DNA from: Bacteroidota bacterium
GTDB lineage: Bacteria; Bacteroidota; Bacteroidia; Flavobacteriales; Weeksellaceae
NCBI GenBank assembly: GCA_023433225.1
Contig: JAEZDQ010000090.1
Location: 1 to 13,883 of the forward strand
Reading direction: 5' to 3'
DNA length: 13,883 nt
The notes under the pieces are model-generated. The model had not been told where the DNA came from, did no database searches, and was given only the letters and a program-made list of their open reading frames with translations. Within the stretch, counting starts at the first letter, position 1; every line of letters starts with the position of its first letter. This document shows, piece after piece, positions 1-7,018 of the stretch. The position numbers and the translations under genes are program-made.

Positions 1-1197
1 GACGCCAATGTTTCCGGGTTGTATTTCGATGTGACCAATAAAAGGAATACTTGGAATTATTGGGGAAATGCCGAAGCGAGTTGGGTCCGTGATACGGAAA
101 ACCGATTTGGTATGGAGAGTAGTTTAGCGGCGGCAAAAATCAGCGGGAAACACCGCTATCAGGGAAGCATCTCTTTGCGCACAAAAGATTATGACATAGA
201 CGATTTGGGTTATACCGGAGAAACGAATTACATCAATTATTATGCTTATTACGGTTACCGATTGTTGCAACCCAAAGGCGCGTTCAACAACATCAACCTG
301 AATTTCAATTTGAATTATACCCGCCGGTTGGAGCCGGATTTGTACCATAATTTCAACTTTAATTTCAACTCGAGCTTCACCACCAAAAAATTCCTCACTT
401 TTGGTGGGGGATTTGAAACCACACCATTCGGGACTTACGACATCTACGAACCGAGGGTGGAAGGGCGGCACCTGAAAGTTCCGGCCTATTATGAACCTTG
501 GATTTGGATATCGACCGATTACCGCAAACGGTTGGCACTGGACGCGACGGTGGATTGGTATAAATACGACCAAAAAGGGCGTGGGCAATTGGTTTTGGAT
601 TTTTCGCCCCGGTTCAGGATTTCGGATAAATGGAAACTGTTTTATTTTTCCAATGCGCAATTTTCGGACAAAGAACAAGGGTTTGTTTCGAGAAATGAAA
701 ATGAAATATTCATCGGCGAACGCGACCGGAATACTTGGGTGAACTCTTTGGAATCTCAATACATTTTCAATGAGAAAATGGCGCTGAACCTGGCATTTCG
801 GCATTATTACACCGAAGTGACCTATGATCGGTTTTTTACTTTGGATACCGATGGCGTTCTCACTCCGGAACATTCTTATTCGGAAGAACACCACGCCACT
901 TACAACAGTTGGAACATCGATTTGCGTTTCAGTTGGTGGTTTGCACCGGGCAGCCAGTTGTCATTGTTGTATCGAAATGCGATGGAAAGCTATGCGGAAA
1001 TGGCCGACCTGAATTTTCGCAATAATTTTGATTTCCTCTTTGACCAACCGGAATTGCATAGCCTTTCACTTCGGGTGAGTTATTATTTGGATTATAACCG
1101 GATGAAGAATTGGTTTGGAAAGAATCCCGAAACCCCGTCCTATTCAAGGACTGCATCATACCGAGAGTACAAGAATGCCGGCTCCTATCGCAAATAA
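1..1197 (+). CDS. DUF5916 outer-membrane beta-barrel protein, 3' part only
   Basis: The reading frame is open from the first base and ends at TAA 1195-1197, so 398 C-terminal residues are visible and the start lies left of the window. The residues alternate polar and aromatic in beta-strand fashion throughout, with segments typical of the DUF5916 C-terminal domain: an RNTWNYWG block near the beginning, then YEPWIWISTDYRKR, FSPRFRISDKWKLFYFS, ERDRNTWVNSLESQY and NSWNIDLRFSWWFAPGSQLS. From what I know of the family, full proteins run to roughly 700-900 residues, with an N-terminal carbohydrate-binding-like (CBM9/DOMON type) sandwich and a C-terminal barrel thought to sit in the outer membrane. 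Only the barrel half is present here. Substrate and function are unknown. The tail after the last strand is hydrophilic and rich in Tyr, Arg and Ser. I see no convincing terminator after the stop codon. Confidence 0.85.
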   Translation, partial: DANVSGLYFDVTNKRNTWNYWGNAEASWVRDTENRFGMESSLAAAKISGKHRYQGSISLRTKDYDIDDLGYTGETNYINYYAYYGYRLLQPKGAFNNINLNFNLNYTRRLEPDLYHNFNFNFNSSFTTKKFLTFGGGFETTPFGTYDIYEPRVEGRHLKVPAYYEPWIWISTDYRKRLALDATVDWYKYDQKGRGQLVLDFSPRFRISDKWKLFYFSNAQFSDKEQGFVSRNENEIFIGERDRNTWVNSLESQYIFNEKMALNLAFRHYYTEVTYDRFFTLDTDGVLTPEHSYSEEHHATYNSWNIDLRFSWWFAPGSQLSLLYRNAMESYAEMADLNFRNNFDFLFDQPELHSLSLRVSYYLDYNRMKNWFGKNPETPSYSRTASYREYKNAGSYRK

Positions 1198-1261
1198 AAA
1201 CACTGTTTCATTTTAAGGGATTTTCCGTAAGTTTACTCTTCAAACCTAAAAACAAATTACC

Positions 1262-1669
1262 ATGAAACCAATTATAAGGAATATTCTGGCTGTCATCGCG
1301 GGATGGATTGTCGGAAGCATCGTCAATATGGGCCTCATCAAGTTGGGTTACGGCATTTATCCCATAGAGGGCGTTGACCCCAATGACATGAACGCACTCG
1401 CCGAAGTGATGCCAAGTCTAAGCTTTGAATATTTTATCTTCCCATTCTTGGGACATGCTATAGGGACTTTTGCGGGAGCGATGGTTGCGGCACTGATTGC
1501 CTTCAACCACAAGATGAAAATCGCATTGTGCATAGGGGTTATTTTTTTGGCCGGCGGACTCATCGCCGCATACTTAATCCCGGCACCGGGTTGGTTTATC
1601 GTTGCTGACCTTTTACTGGCTTATATCCCGATGGCATGGCTGGGTGGAAAATTGATGGGGAAAAGATAA
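1262..1669 (+). CDS. Small integral membrane protein, function unknown
   Basis: This 135-residue protein starts with ATG and is strongly hydrophobic. I see four likely transmembrane helices at about residues 6-26, 56-80, 86-107 and 110-130. They are separated by one polar loop (residues 35-53, containing GVDPNDMNALAEV) and short turns. Glycines are frequent in the helices (AGWIVGS, GHAIGTFAGAM, LGGKLMGK), which suggests tight helix packing. No catalytic or transport motif is recognisable. It resembles short conserved hypothetical membrane proteins of Bacteroidota, but I cannot assign a family. It sits alone, 64 bases after the DUF5916 gene and 122 bases before the glycosyltransferase gene. 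A weak -7-like element (TAAGTTTA, 1228-1235) upstream would allow its own transcription, but this is not strong evidence. Confidence 0.75.
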   Translation: MKPIIRNILAVIAGWIVGSIVNMGLIKLGYGIYPIEGVDPNDMNALAEVMPSLSFEYFIFPFLGHAIGTFAGAMVAALIAFNHKMKIALCIGVIFLAGGLIAAYLIPAPGWFIVADLLLAYIPMAWLGGKLMGKR

Positions 1670-1791
1670 ACAGATAGGTCCGAAGTTTAGAGAGTTTACT
1701 TACTAAAAATAAGTCCTTGAACCCAAGTATTTAAAACAAAAACCATTAAATTCACCCAAAATAATTTTATTTTGTACAATCGGAACTCAGG

Positions 1792-3438
1792 GTGAAAAGC
1801 AAACAGTTAACCATAGGTATTTTAACCGTGTTGACGGTCAATCTGCTTCAGGCATATTTCACGCCGATCAGCGAGGATGAAGCTTATTATTGGATTTGGT
1901 CCCAACGTCCGGATTGGGGCTATTTCGACCATCCGCCGATGGTTGCTTGGTGGATTGCCGCAGGCTATACCATTTTTCAAAATGAATTGGGTTTACGTCT
2001 ATTGACCGTTCTTTTGAATGCTATCGCATTGTTCTTTGTATGGGACATCCTGAAGCCTCAAACCCCAAAACAATCCCGACTCTTTTGGATTTCGGTGGGG
2101 TCGTTGGTGGTGTTTCAGGTTTTTGGCTTTCTCACCACGCCAGACGCGCCTTTGTTGTTTTTCACTTTGTTTTATTTATGGACATTGCACAGGTTTATAC
2201 ATGAAACCAAACCGGGACATTCCCTCTTGCTGGGGTTGGCAATGGCGGGATTGCTTTACAGCAAATACCATGGAATCTTGGTCATTGGATTCACTTTGCT
2301 TCCCATGCTTCCGAAGTTCTACCGTAACAAACAACTTTACTTTTCGATTGTATTCGGCATCATGTTGTATTTGCCCCATATCGTTTGGTTATTGGTTCAT
2401 GATTTTGTTCCGATTCGGTACCATTTTTATGAGCGAAGCTCAGACGAAGTTTTCGAATGGCGTAATTTTTTTAATTATTTGGGAATGTATTTTCTGGGAG
2501 CCGCTCCCCTATTGAGTTATTTCATCATCCGGTCGATTGTCCATTTCCGTTCAAAGGATTTATTCCGTCAAAGCATTTGGTGTCTGGCGGTCTTTCCGGG
2601 AATTTTCTTTTTCTTTTCAATTTTCAAGGACAATGTGCAACCGCAATGGCTGTTGGTAGGTTTCATCGCGATGGTATTTTTGTTTTATTGGGAATATTCC
2701 CAACGGGAAAATCTGAAAGCAGTATGGGCATTGGGGATTGTGGGCCTATTTTTAATGCTTTGTTTGAGAATTGCACTGGTTGTACCTTCGCTTTCGCCTT
2801 TTGCCCAAAACGAAGAATTTGCGCGCCATGCGGGAACTTTTCAACCGCCCAATCCTGTTTTTGAAAAGTACCAAGAAGCATCGGTCTATCATTTCTTTCA
2901 TCCGGAAGAATCCGCATATGTCCACCGGACTTTGGGGAACCGGAAAAGCCAATTTGACTTGTGGGGTTCAGAGGAGGAATTGCATGGAAAAACCGTAAGT
3001 TACATTTCTCCTTGGACGCTTTCATTTCGTTCTTTTAAAGGATATAAAGACCGGGACTATTACGTGAAAACCATTGAAGATTACCAGACTTTTCAATTGA
3101 TAGAAGTCAAAACCTTGCGGAACCTTATGGCTAAACCCGGTGAAAGAATCAACTTGGGTATAGAAATTATGAATGGCCATGACCGGGAAATCGCGATTGG
3201 CGGAAATTCGAATCTGCAGTTTTCGGTGAATTATTACCAAGAAATTCAATACAATATCCTTTACAATCCGATAGTTGAAATGAGCCAAGTGATGTTGTCT
3301 CCGGGCGAGGAATTGGCTATACAAATTTCTTTTGACAATATCCCGGAACCGGGCAAATACAAGGTTTGTGTGGGCGTCACCCATCCTGAAATCGGCACGA
3401 CTTACGTTTCGAATGTAGTGGTTCTGGACGTGAAATGA
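1792..3438 (+). CDS. GT39/ArnT-like membrane glycosyltransferase with C-terminal beta-sandwich
   Basis: This 548-residue polytopic protein belongs to the dolichyl-phosphate-mannose/ArnT-type (GT-C, GT39) superfamily, which moves a sugar from a polyprenyl-phosphate donor to a lipid or protein on the outer face of the inner membrane. After the first helix comes the acidic loop motif SEDEAYYW (residues 27-34), where the family's catalytic acidic residue is expected. It is followed by GYFDHPPMVAWWI (43-55) and a conserved TPDAPLLFF (116-124), then about nine more hydrophobic helices to about residue 332. From about 335 the chain is soluble. Residues 436-548 look like an Ig-like/beta-sandwich domain (KPGERINLGIEIMNG, then SPGEELAIQISF, then EPGKYKVCVGVTHP). 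GTG 1792 is the only usable start in the open frame and places the first helix correctly. Acceptor and sugar cannot be told. The stop codon is 39 bases from the convergent mltG stop codon. Confidence 0.85.
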   Translation: MKSKQLTIGILTVLTVNLLQAYFTPISEDEAYYWIWSQRPDWGYFDHPPMVAWWIAAGYTIFQNELGLRLLTVLLNAIALFFVWDILKPQTPKQSRLFWISVGSLVVFQVFGFLTTPDAPLLFFTLFYLWTLHRFIHETKPGHSLLLGLAMAGLLYSKYHGILVIGFTLLPMLPKFYRNKQLYFSIVFGIMLYLPHIVWLLVHDFVPIRYHFYERSSDEVFEWRNFFNYLGMYFLGAAPLLSYFIIRSIVHFRSKDLFRQSIWCLAVFPGIFFFFSIFKDNVQPQWLLVGFIAMVFLFYWEYSQRENLKAVWALGIVGLFLMLCLRIALVVPSLSPFAQNEEFARHAGTFQPPNPVFEKYQEASVYHFFHPEESAYVHRTLGNRKSQFDLWGSEEELHGKTVSYISPWTLSFRSFKGYKDRDYYVKTIEDYQTFQLIEVKTLRNLMAKPGERINLGIEIMNGHDREIAIGGNSNLQFSVNYYQEIQYNILYNPIVEMSQVMLSPGEELAIQISFDNIPEPGKYKVCVGVTHPEIGTTYVSNVVVLDVK

Positions 3439-3460
3439 GTCATTTCCCTCCAACCATTTC
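3439..3460. repeat. Direct repeat copy A, outside mltG
   Basis: This 22-base stretch lies just after the glycosyltransferase stop and beyond the mltG stop. It matches 3487-3508 at 19 of 22 positions, with a perfect 13-base core CCTCCAACCATTT. Read in the mltG frame it gives KWLEGND, beside the real C-terminal KWLEENN. The 48-base offset keeps the reading frame, so this looks like a short duplication of the mltG 3' end left behind in the intergenic gap. Confidence 0.6.
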
Positions 3461-3477
3461 TTCTAACAAAATGCCAT

Positions 3478-4497
3478 TTAACGGATGTTATTTTCCTCCA
3501 ACCATTTTCGGTATTTGGCCGCATTGCGTTTGTGTTCCGCAAAACTATTGGTAAAACTATGGTAACCGGGCCGGTCGGGGTCGGCGCAAAAATAGATGAA
3601 ATCATGGTCATCCGGATTGAGCACGGCATCTACCGCCGACAGATTGGGTAAACAAATCGGTGCAGGCGGCAGGCCTTTGACCCGATAAGTATTGTAATCG
3701 GAAGGGATGGCCAAATGCCCGTGGTAAACCCTTTGGATTCTTTGGTCGAAACCGTTCTGAAGGCGGTATGCATAGATGGAAGTGGGGTCTGCCTCTAAGC
3801 GCATATCCTTGGCTAAGCGGTTCAGGTAAGCCTTCGCGACCATGGGTTGCTCATCAACTTTGGAGGCTTCGAGTTGGACAATGGAGGCCAAGGTAAACAC
3901 TTGCAGTTGGGTCATATTCATAGATTGGGCTTTGCGCGCGCGTTCCTCCGTCCATACTTTGTCGAATTCCCGGATCATTTTTTCCACGAATATTTCGCCT
4001 GAACTGGCCCACCAATAATTGTAGGTATTCGGAATGAAATACTGTTTGACCGTTTCCGCATTCAATCCTTTGTTTTCCTTATTGGCCCAATCGATAATCG
4101 CCTGAACGATTTGGGCAGAATCAGCTTCAATGCTTTTGGACACCGAACCCGCAAGGTGAAAAATGGTCGGCTCGTTTTTAACCATCACTTTCACTTCTTC
4201 TTGTTTACCTTCAATGAGTTTGTTTAAAAGGCTTTGATTGGTTTCACCCTTTTCAAGTTTGTATTTTCCCGGTTTGATTTTGGTCGCATAATCTTTGGAT
4301 TCTGCATATTTCTGAAAGGAACGCACATCATTGAGTTTGGGTTTTAATGAATCCAATACTGCTTGAACAGTGGAATTGGTTTTCACATATAGGAAGCCAT
4401 CCTGTTCAACATTGCTTTCCAATCCCCTAAAAAAATTACAACCGGAAAGGGTTGTAAGCATCCATAATCCCAATAAAATCTTGATGTTTTTTGCCAT
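3478..4497 (-). CDS. mltG: Endolytic murein transglycosylase MltG (YceG family), predicted lipoprotein
   Basis: MltG cleaves nascent peptidoglycan strands at the inner membrane and is thought to set glycan chain release and length. The 339-residue length matches the family (E. coli about 340). The YceG core is clear: FIPNTYNYWW (residues 154-163), ASIVQLEASKVDEQ (204-217) and the downstream LNRLAKDMRLEADPTSIYAY (225-244), then YNTYRVKGLPPAPICLP (268-284) and IYFCAD near the end. Glu210 aligns with the conserved catalytic glutamate of the family's IVEKE/IVxEE signature. The first acidic position of that signature is Gln208 here. The N terminus is unusual: two lysines, a short hydrophobic stretch and LSGC (17-20), a good lipobox, where MltG normally has a plain transmembrane anchor. 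The ATG lies 2 bases after the dapF stop, so the two genes are co-transcribed. Repeat copy B is part of its last codons. Confidence 0.93.
   Translation of the reverse strand: MAKNIKILLGLWMLTTLSGCNFFRGLESNVEQDGFLYVKTNSTVQAVLDSLKPKLNDVRSFQKYAESKDYATKIKPGKYKLEKGETNQSLLNKLIEGKQEEVKVMVKNEPTIFHLAGSVSKSIEADSAQIVQAIIDWANKENKGLNAETVKQYFIPNTYNYWWASSGEIFVEKMIREFDKVWTEERARKAQSMNMTQLQVFTLASIVQLEASKVDEQPMVAKAYLNRLAKDMRLEADPTSIYAYRLQNGFDQRIQRVYHGHLAIPSDYNTYRVKGLPPAPICLPNLSAVDAVLNPDDHDFIYFCADPDRPGYHSFTNSFAEHKRNAAKYRKWLEENNIR
3487..3508. repeat. Direct repeat copy B, inside the mltG 3' end
   Basis: This is the coding copy of the 22-base repeat whose partner is at 3439-3460. On the - strand it encodes part of KWLEENN, just before the terminal Ile-Arg-stop. 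The copies differ only by three C/T transitions on the + strand. Confidence 0.6.
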
Positions 4498-4499
4498 TT

Positions 4500-5291
4500 T
4501 TAGAACTTATCTATTATTGTTAGTTCACCTTCATATACATATTCCGCCGGGCCGGTCAGCCAGATGTTTTCATATCCACCGGAGAGATTTCGTTCAAATT
4601 CCACCGAAAGGTTGCCGCCCAATGTTTTGACTTCGACCTTTTGAGAATGGATTAAACCGCTTTCAAACGCCGCGATGGCTGCGGCGGTTACACCTGTGCC
4701 GCAAGCCAAGGTTTCGTCCTCCACGCCTCGTTCATACGTCCTGATTCTCAAGGTTTCTTTGCCGGTTATTTCTACAAAATTCACATTCGTCCCTTCCTCA
4801 AAATAAGGCGGGCCATGGCGGATTTGGGCACCCAGGCTCTTGACGTCCAATTGGCTAAGTTCCGATACAAATTCCACATGGTGGGGGGAACCGGTATTGA
4901 GGAAAACAAAGCCGGAATCGCTGATGACTTCCGGGATATTGCTCATCTTCAGGCGGATTAAATCCCCGTCTATCACGGCTTGGTGGCTGCCGTCAATGGC
5001 GTTGAATTCCGTTTCTTTTTGGATGATGCCGAGCTTGTTCGCAAATCTGACCACGCATCGGCCTCCGTTCCCGCACATACTGCTCGGGTGACCGTCGGAA
5101 TTGAAGTAAACCATGTTGAAATCCAAAGCAGCATCGTCTTGGAGGAGAATCAGGCCGTCAGCACCTATGCCAAAATGGCGGTCACAAATTCGCCGGATGA
5201 GTGCCGGATTATGGGAAAAAGAGCGGTTTCTGTCATCAACCATGACAAAATCGTTTCCTGCACCTTGGTATTTGAAAAATGGAATGGTCAA
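4500..5291 (-). CDS. dapF: Diaminopimelate epimerase DapF, probable TTG start
   Basis: DapF converts LL- to meso-diaminopimelate in the lysine and peptidoglycan pathway, in the cytoplasm, by a cofactor-free two-cysteine mechanism. Both catalytic cysteines are present in their motifs, MCGNGGRC (Cys73 counting from TTG 5291) and DETLACGTG (Cys197), and the N-terminal substrate motif KYQGAGNDF is intact. The product is 263 residues, normal for the family. The frame has no ATG upstream of the conserved core; candidate starts are TTG at 5309, 5306 and 5291. The first two lie inside a good -7 promoter box (5307-5314), so a transcript from it would not contain them whole. TTG 5291, giving MTIPFFKYQGAGNDF, fits homologues, which usually begin a few residues before FxKYQGxGNDF. 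The stop is 2 bases from the mltG ATG, pairing precursor synthesis with glycan cleavage. Confidence 0.93.
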   Translation of the reverse strand: MTIPFFKYQGAGNDFVMVDDRNRSFSHNPALIRRICDRHFGIGADGLILLQDDAALDFNMVYFNSDGHPSSMCGNGGRCVVRFANKLGIIQKETEFNAIDGSHQAVIDGDLIRLKMSNIPEVISDSGFVFLNTGSPHHVEFVSELSQLDVKSLGAQIRHGPPYFEEGTNVNFVEITGKETLRIRTYERGVEDETLACGTGVTAAAIAAFESGLIHSQKVEVKTLGGNLSVEFERNLSGGYENIWLTGPAEYVYEGELTIIDKF

Positions 5292-5306
5292 TATCTGTAT
5301 TTTCAA

Positions 5307-5334
5307 CAAATTTAATTAAAAATGGACAACCCAA
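5307..5334 (-). promoter_or_regulatory. Bacteroidota-type promoter for dapF-mltG
   Basis: On the - strand a perfect TAnnTTTG -7 element (TAAATTTG, 5314 down to 5307) is preceded by TTG (5334-5332) with 17 bases between them. This fits the Bacteroidota housekeeping-sigma consensus (TTG/TTTG near -33, TAnnTTTG near -7). Transcription would begin at about 5300-5304, leaving a leader of roughly 10 bases before TTG 5291. The promoter is inferred from motif match only. Confidence 0.55.
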
Positions 5335-5397
5335 CCGGATGTGGAAAAGGATAATGCTTAAATCTCTCCCAATCTTTGTTAAAACAGCGTTAAACCG

Positions 5398-5430
5398 TTT
5401 GTGACAAAGAAAAGTTTGGTGTTAAATTTG
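5398..5430 (+). promoter_or_regulatory. Bacteroidota-type promoter for the htrA gene
   Basis: TTTG at 5398-5401 and a perfect TAnnTTTG (TAAATTTG, 5423-5430) are separated by 21 bases. The start codon at 5461 then follows a leader of about 25 bases that is AT-rich and has no Shine-Dalgarno sequence. This promoter diverges from the dapF promoter. The 63 bases between them (5335-5397) show no clear operator or repeat. Confidence 0.6.
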
Positions 5431-5460
5431 AGTCATTAATCAAAAAATTACAATAAAACT

Positions 5461-6948
5461 ATGAAGAAATACCTCGGTTATTTATTGGTCGGCCTTTTCA
5501 GTGCTGCCTTCGCGATTTTGGGAATGCAATTTTTCACCAAAAACCTAAACAACAACCTTATTACAAATGCTGATTCTCCACAAGGAAATGCATTTTCTTT
5601 TGTGGATTACAAAGGAAATTACGCTTTTAATGCCCCGGATTTTGTGGACGCATCACAGCGCACGGTCAACGCGGTGGTCAGCATCCATAATTTTTCGAGC
5701 CAAAAACAACAATACCGTGACCCTTTCGAAGAATTTTTCTTCGGGTTCCCGCAGCGGGAAAGAGACCCCAACGTTCCGACCGGTTCGGGTTCGGGTGTAA
5801 TCATTTCAGAGGATGGTTATATTGTCACCAATAACCATGTAATCAAAGGTTCCGATAAGATTGAAGTGATTTTAAACAACCAGAAATCATACATTGCGGA
5901 ATTAATCGGAACAGATCCCAATACCGATATTGCCCTTTTGAAAATCGAAGAGAAAAGCCTTCCTTTCATCAAATTTGTTGATTCAGACGCTATCAATGTA
6001 GGCGATTGGGTCTTGGCGGTCGGCAACCCATTTGGTTTGAATTCAACGGTAACGGCGGGAATCGTATCGGCCAAAGGAAGAAGCATTGATATTTTGAGAA
6101 GAAACAACGCGACCAGCCCCATTGAATCATTCATCCAGACAGATGCAGCGATTAATCCCGGGAACAGCGGCGGTGCTTTGGTCAACCCCAACGGTGATTT
6201 GGTCGGCATCAATACCGCCATTTCCTCCCCAACCGGAACTTATTCGGGTTATGGTTTCGCGGTTCCTTCCAATCTCGTGAAAAAAGTAGTGGAAGACATC
6301 AAGAAATACGGGATGGTTCAAAGGGGCTATCTGGGCATCGAAGGAATGGATTTATCGGATGAAGCAATCGTCCGGGAATACAACAAACGCAACAAAGAAA
6401 ACCTCAAAAGCCAGCCGGGCGTATTGATTCAAGGGGTAACCGATAATGGCGGTGCTCTGGACGCGGGATTGGAAAAAGGAGACATCATCGTTGAGGTGGA
6501 CGGACAGCGGATTACAAGTTTCAACAAATTGAGTTTTGCCATCGGCAGTAAATATCCGGGTGATAAAGTGAACGTAAAAGTATTGCGCAACGGAAAAGAG
6601 CGTTCTTATACGGTAACCCTGCGTGATGCGAAAGGAAATTCCAAAACACGGTCATTATCCGACTTGACGGTAACCGAAAAGTTGGGCGCGGAGTTTGAAC
6701 CGCTGACCGACCGCCAGAAAGTCAGCTTCGGTACCGATTACGGCGTGATGGTAAAAAACACCGAACCGAGCGGTAAACTGAGCGGCATCGGCATCAGCGA
6801 CGGATTCATCATCCTGAAAGTAAATGACAAGGAAGTAAGCAAACAAGACGATGTGGAGCGCATCCTTAAAAACCACAAAGGGCGCGTTTCCATCAGCTAT
6901 GTTGACCCGTACGGTAGGATTTATACCAGAGGTTTTACGATGGATTAA
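5461..6948 (+). CDS. htrA: HtrA/Do-family serine protease with two PDZ domains
   Basis: This 495-residue envelope protease degrades or refolds misfolded periplasmic proteins. The trypsin-like catalytic triad is complete: His126 in VTNNHVI, Asp156 in DPNTDIALLKIE and Ser236 in INPGNSGGALVN. The N terminus has two lysines and a hydrophobic segment (about residues 4-24) with no clear cleavage site, so it is a membrane anchor or an uncleaved signal. A Gln/Phe/Arg-rich loop (80-102) precedes the protease domain, as in Do proteases. PDZ1 spans about 285-390 (RGYLGIEGMDL, then GALDAGLEKGDIIVEVDGQ). PDZ2, about 405-490, is less canonical (GKLSGIGISDGFIILKVNDKEV). The length and two-PDZ layout match DegP/DegQ-type proteins, which assemble into cages, but the exact subgroup cannot be fixed. 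It is a single-gene unit bounded by its own promoter and the hairpin terminator downstream. Confidence 0.93.
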   Translation: MKKYLGYLLVGLFSAAFAILGMQFFTKNLNNNLITNADSPQGNAFSFVDYKGNYAFNAPDFVDASQRTVNAVVSIHNFSSQKQQYRDPFEEFFFGFPQRERDPNVPTGSGSGVIISEDGYIVTNNHVIKGSDKIEVILNNQKSYIAELIGTDPNTDIALLKIEEKSLPFIKFVDSDAINVGDWVLAVGNPFGLNSTVTAGIVSAKGRSIDILRRNNATSPIESFIQTDAAINPGNSGGALVNPNGDLVGINTAISSPTGTYSGYGFAVPSNLVKKVVEDIKKYGMVQRGYLGIEGMDLSDEAIVREYNKRNKENLKSQPGVLIQGVTDNGGALDAGLEKGDIIVEVDGQRITSFNKLSFAIGSKYPGDKVNVKVLRNGKERSYTVTLRDAKGNSKTRSLSDLTVTEKLGAEFEPLTDRQKVSFGTDYGVMVKNTEPSGKLSGIGISDGFIILKVNDKEVSKQDDVERILKNHKGRVSISYVDPYGRIYTRGFTMD

Positions 6949-6974
6949 ATCTGATTTTTCATAGTTTTTTTAAG

Positions 6975-7003
6975 AATCGGCACGGCCTTAGGTCGTGCCG
7001 ATT
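6975..7003 (+). terminator. Strong intrinsic terminator after htrA
   Basis: A perfect 10-base inverted repeat (AATCGGCACG, then CGTGCCGATT) encloses a 9-base centre. The centre can extend the stem by a G-U pair and two G-C pairs around a TTA loop. A TTTTAT tract follows. It starts 26 bases after the htrA stop codon and ends 15 bases before the next gene. A T-run on the other side (6965-6971) could also serve the opposite strand, though no gene there needs it. Confidence 0.85.
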
Positions 7004-7006
7004 TTA

Positions 7007-7014
7007 TATCTTTG
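7007..7014 (+). promoter_or_regulatory. TAnnTTTG -7 element immediately before an ATG
   Basis: TATCTTTG is a perfect match to the Bacteroidota -7 consensus and ends only 4 bases before the ATG at 7019. If used, transcription would begin at or next to the start codon, giving a nearly leaderless mRNA. No TTG is visible at the -33 position, which falls inside the terminator hairpin, so use of this box is uncertain. Confidence 0.4.
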
Positions 7015-7018
7015 AACT

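Noticed and set aside
124..894. 256-residue open frame on the - strand opposite the DUF5916 gene
   Set aside because: It is antisense to a recognised family and has no signal, domain or start context. It is a by-product of the codon bias of the true gene.
1670..1791. Promoter or terminator in the gap before the glycosyltransferase gene
   Set aside because: The gap is AT-rich and has TAATTTTA and TATTTTG near-matches (1762-1774), but no correctly spaced TTG and no stable hairpin, so I do not call either.
4980..5315. 111-residue + strand frame across the dapF N-terminal half
   Set aside because: It overlaps the conserved DapF catalytic region in antisense and reaches into the dapF promoter. 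There is nothing family-like in it.
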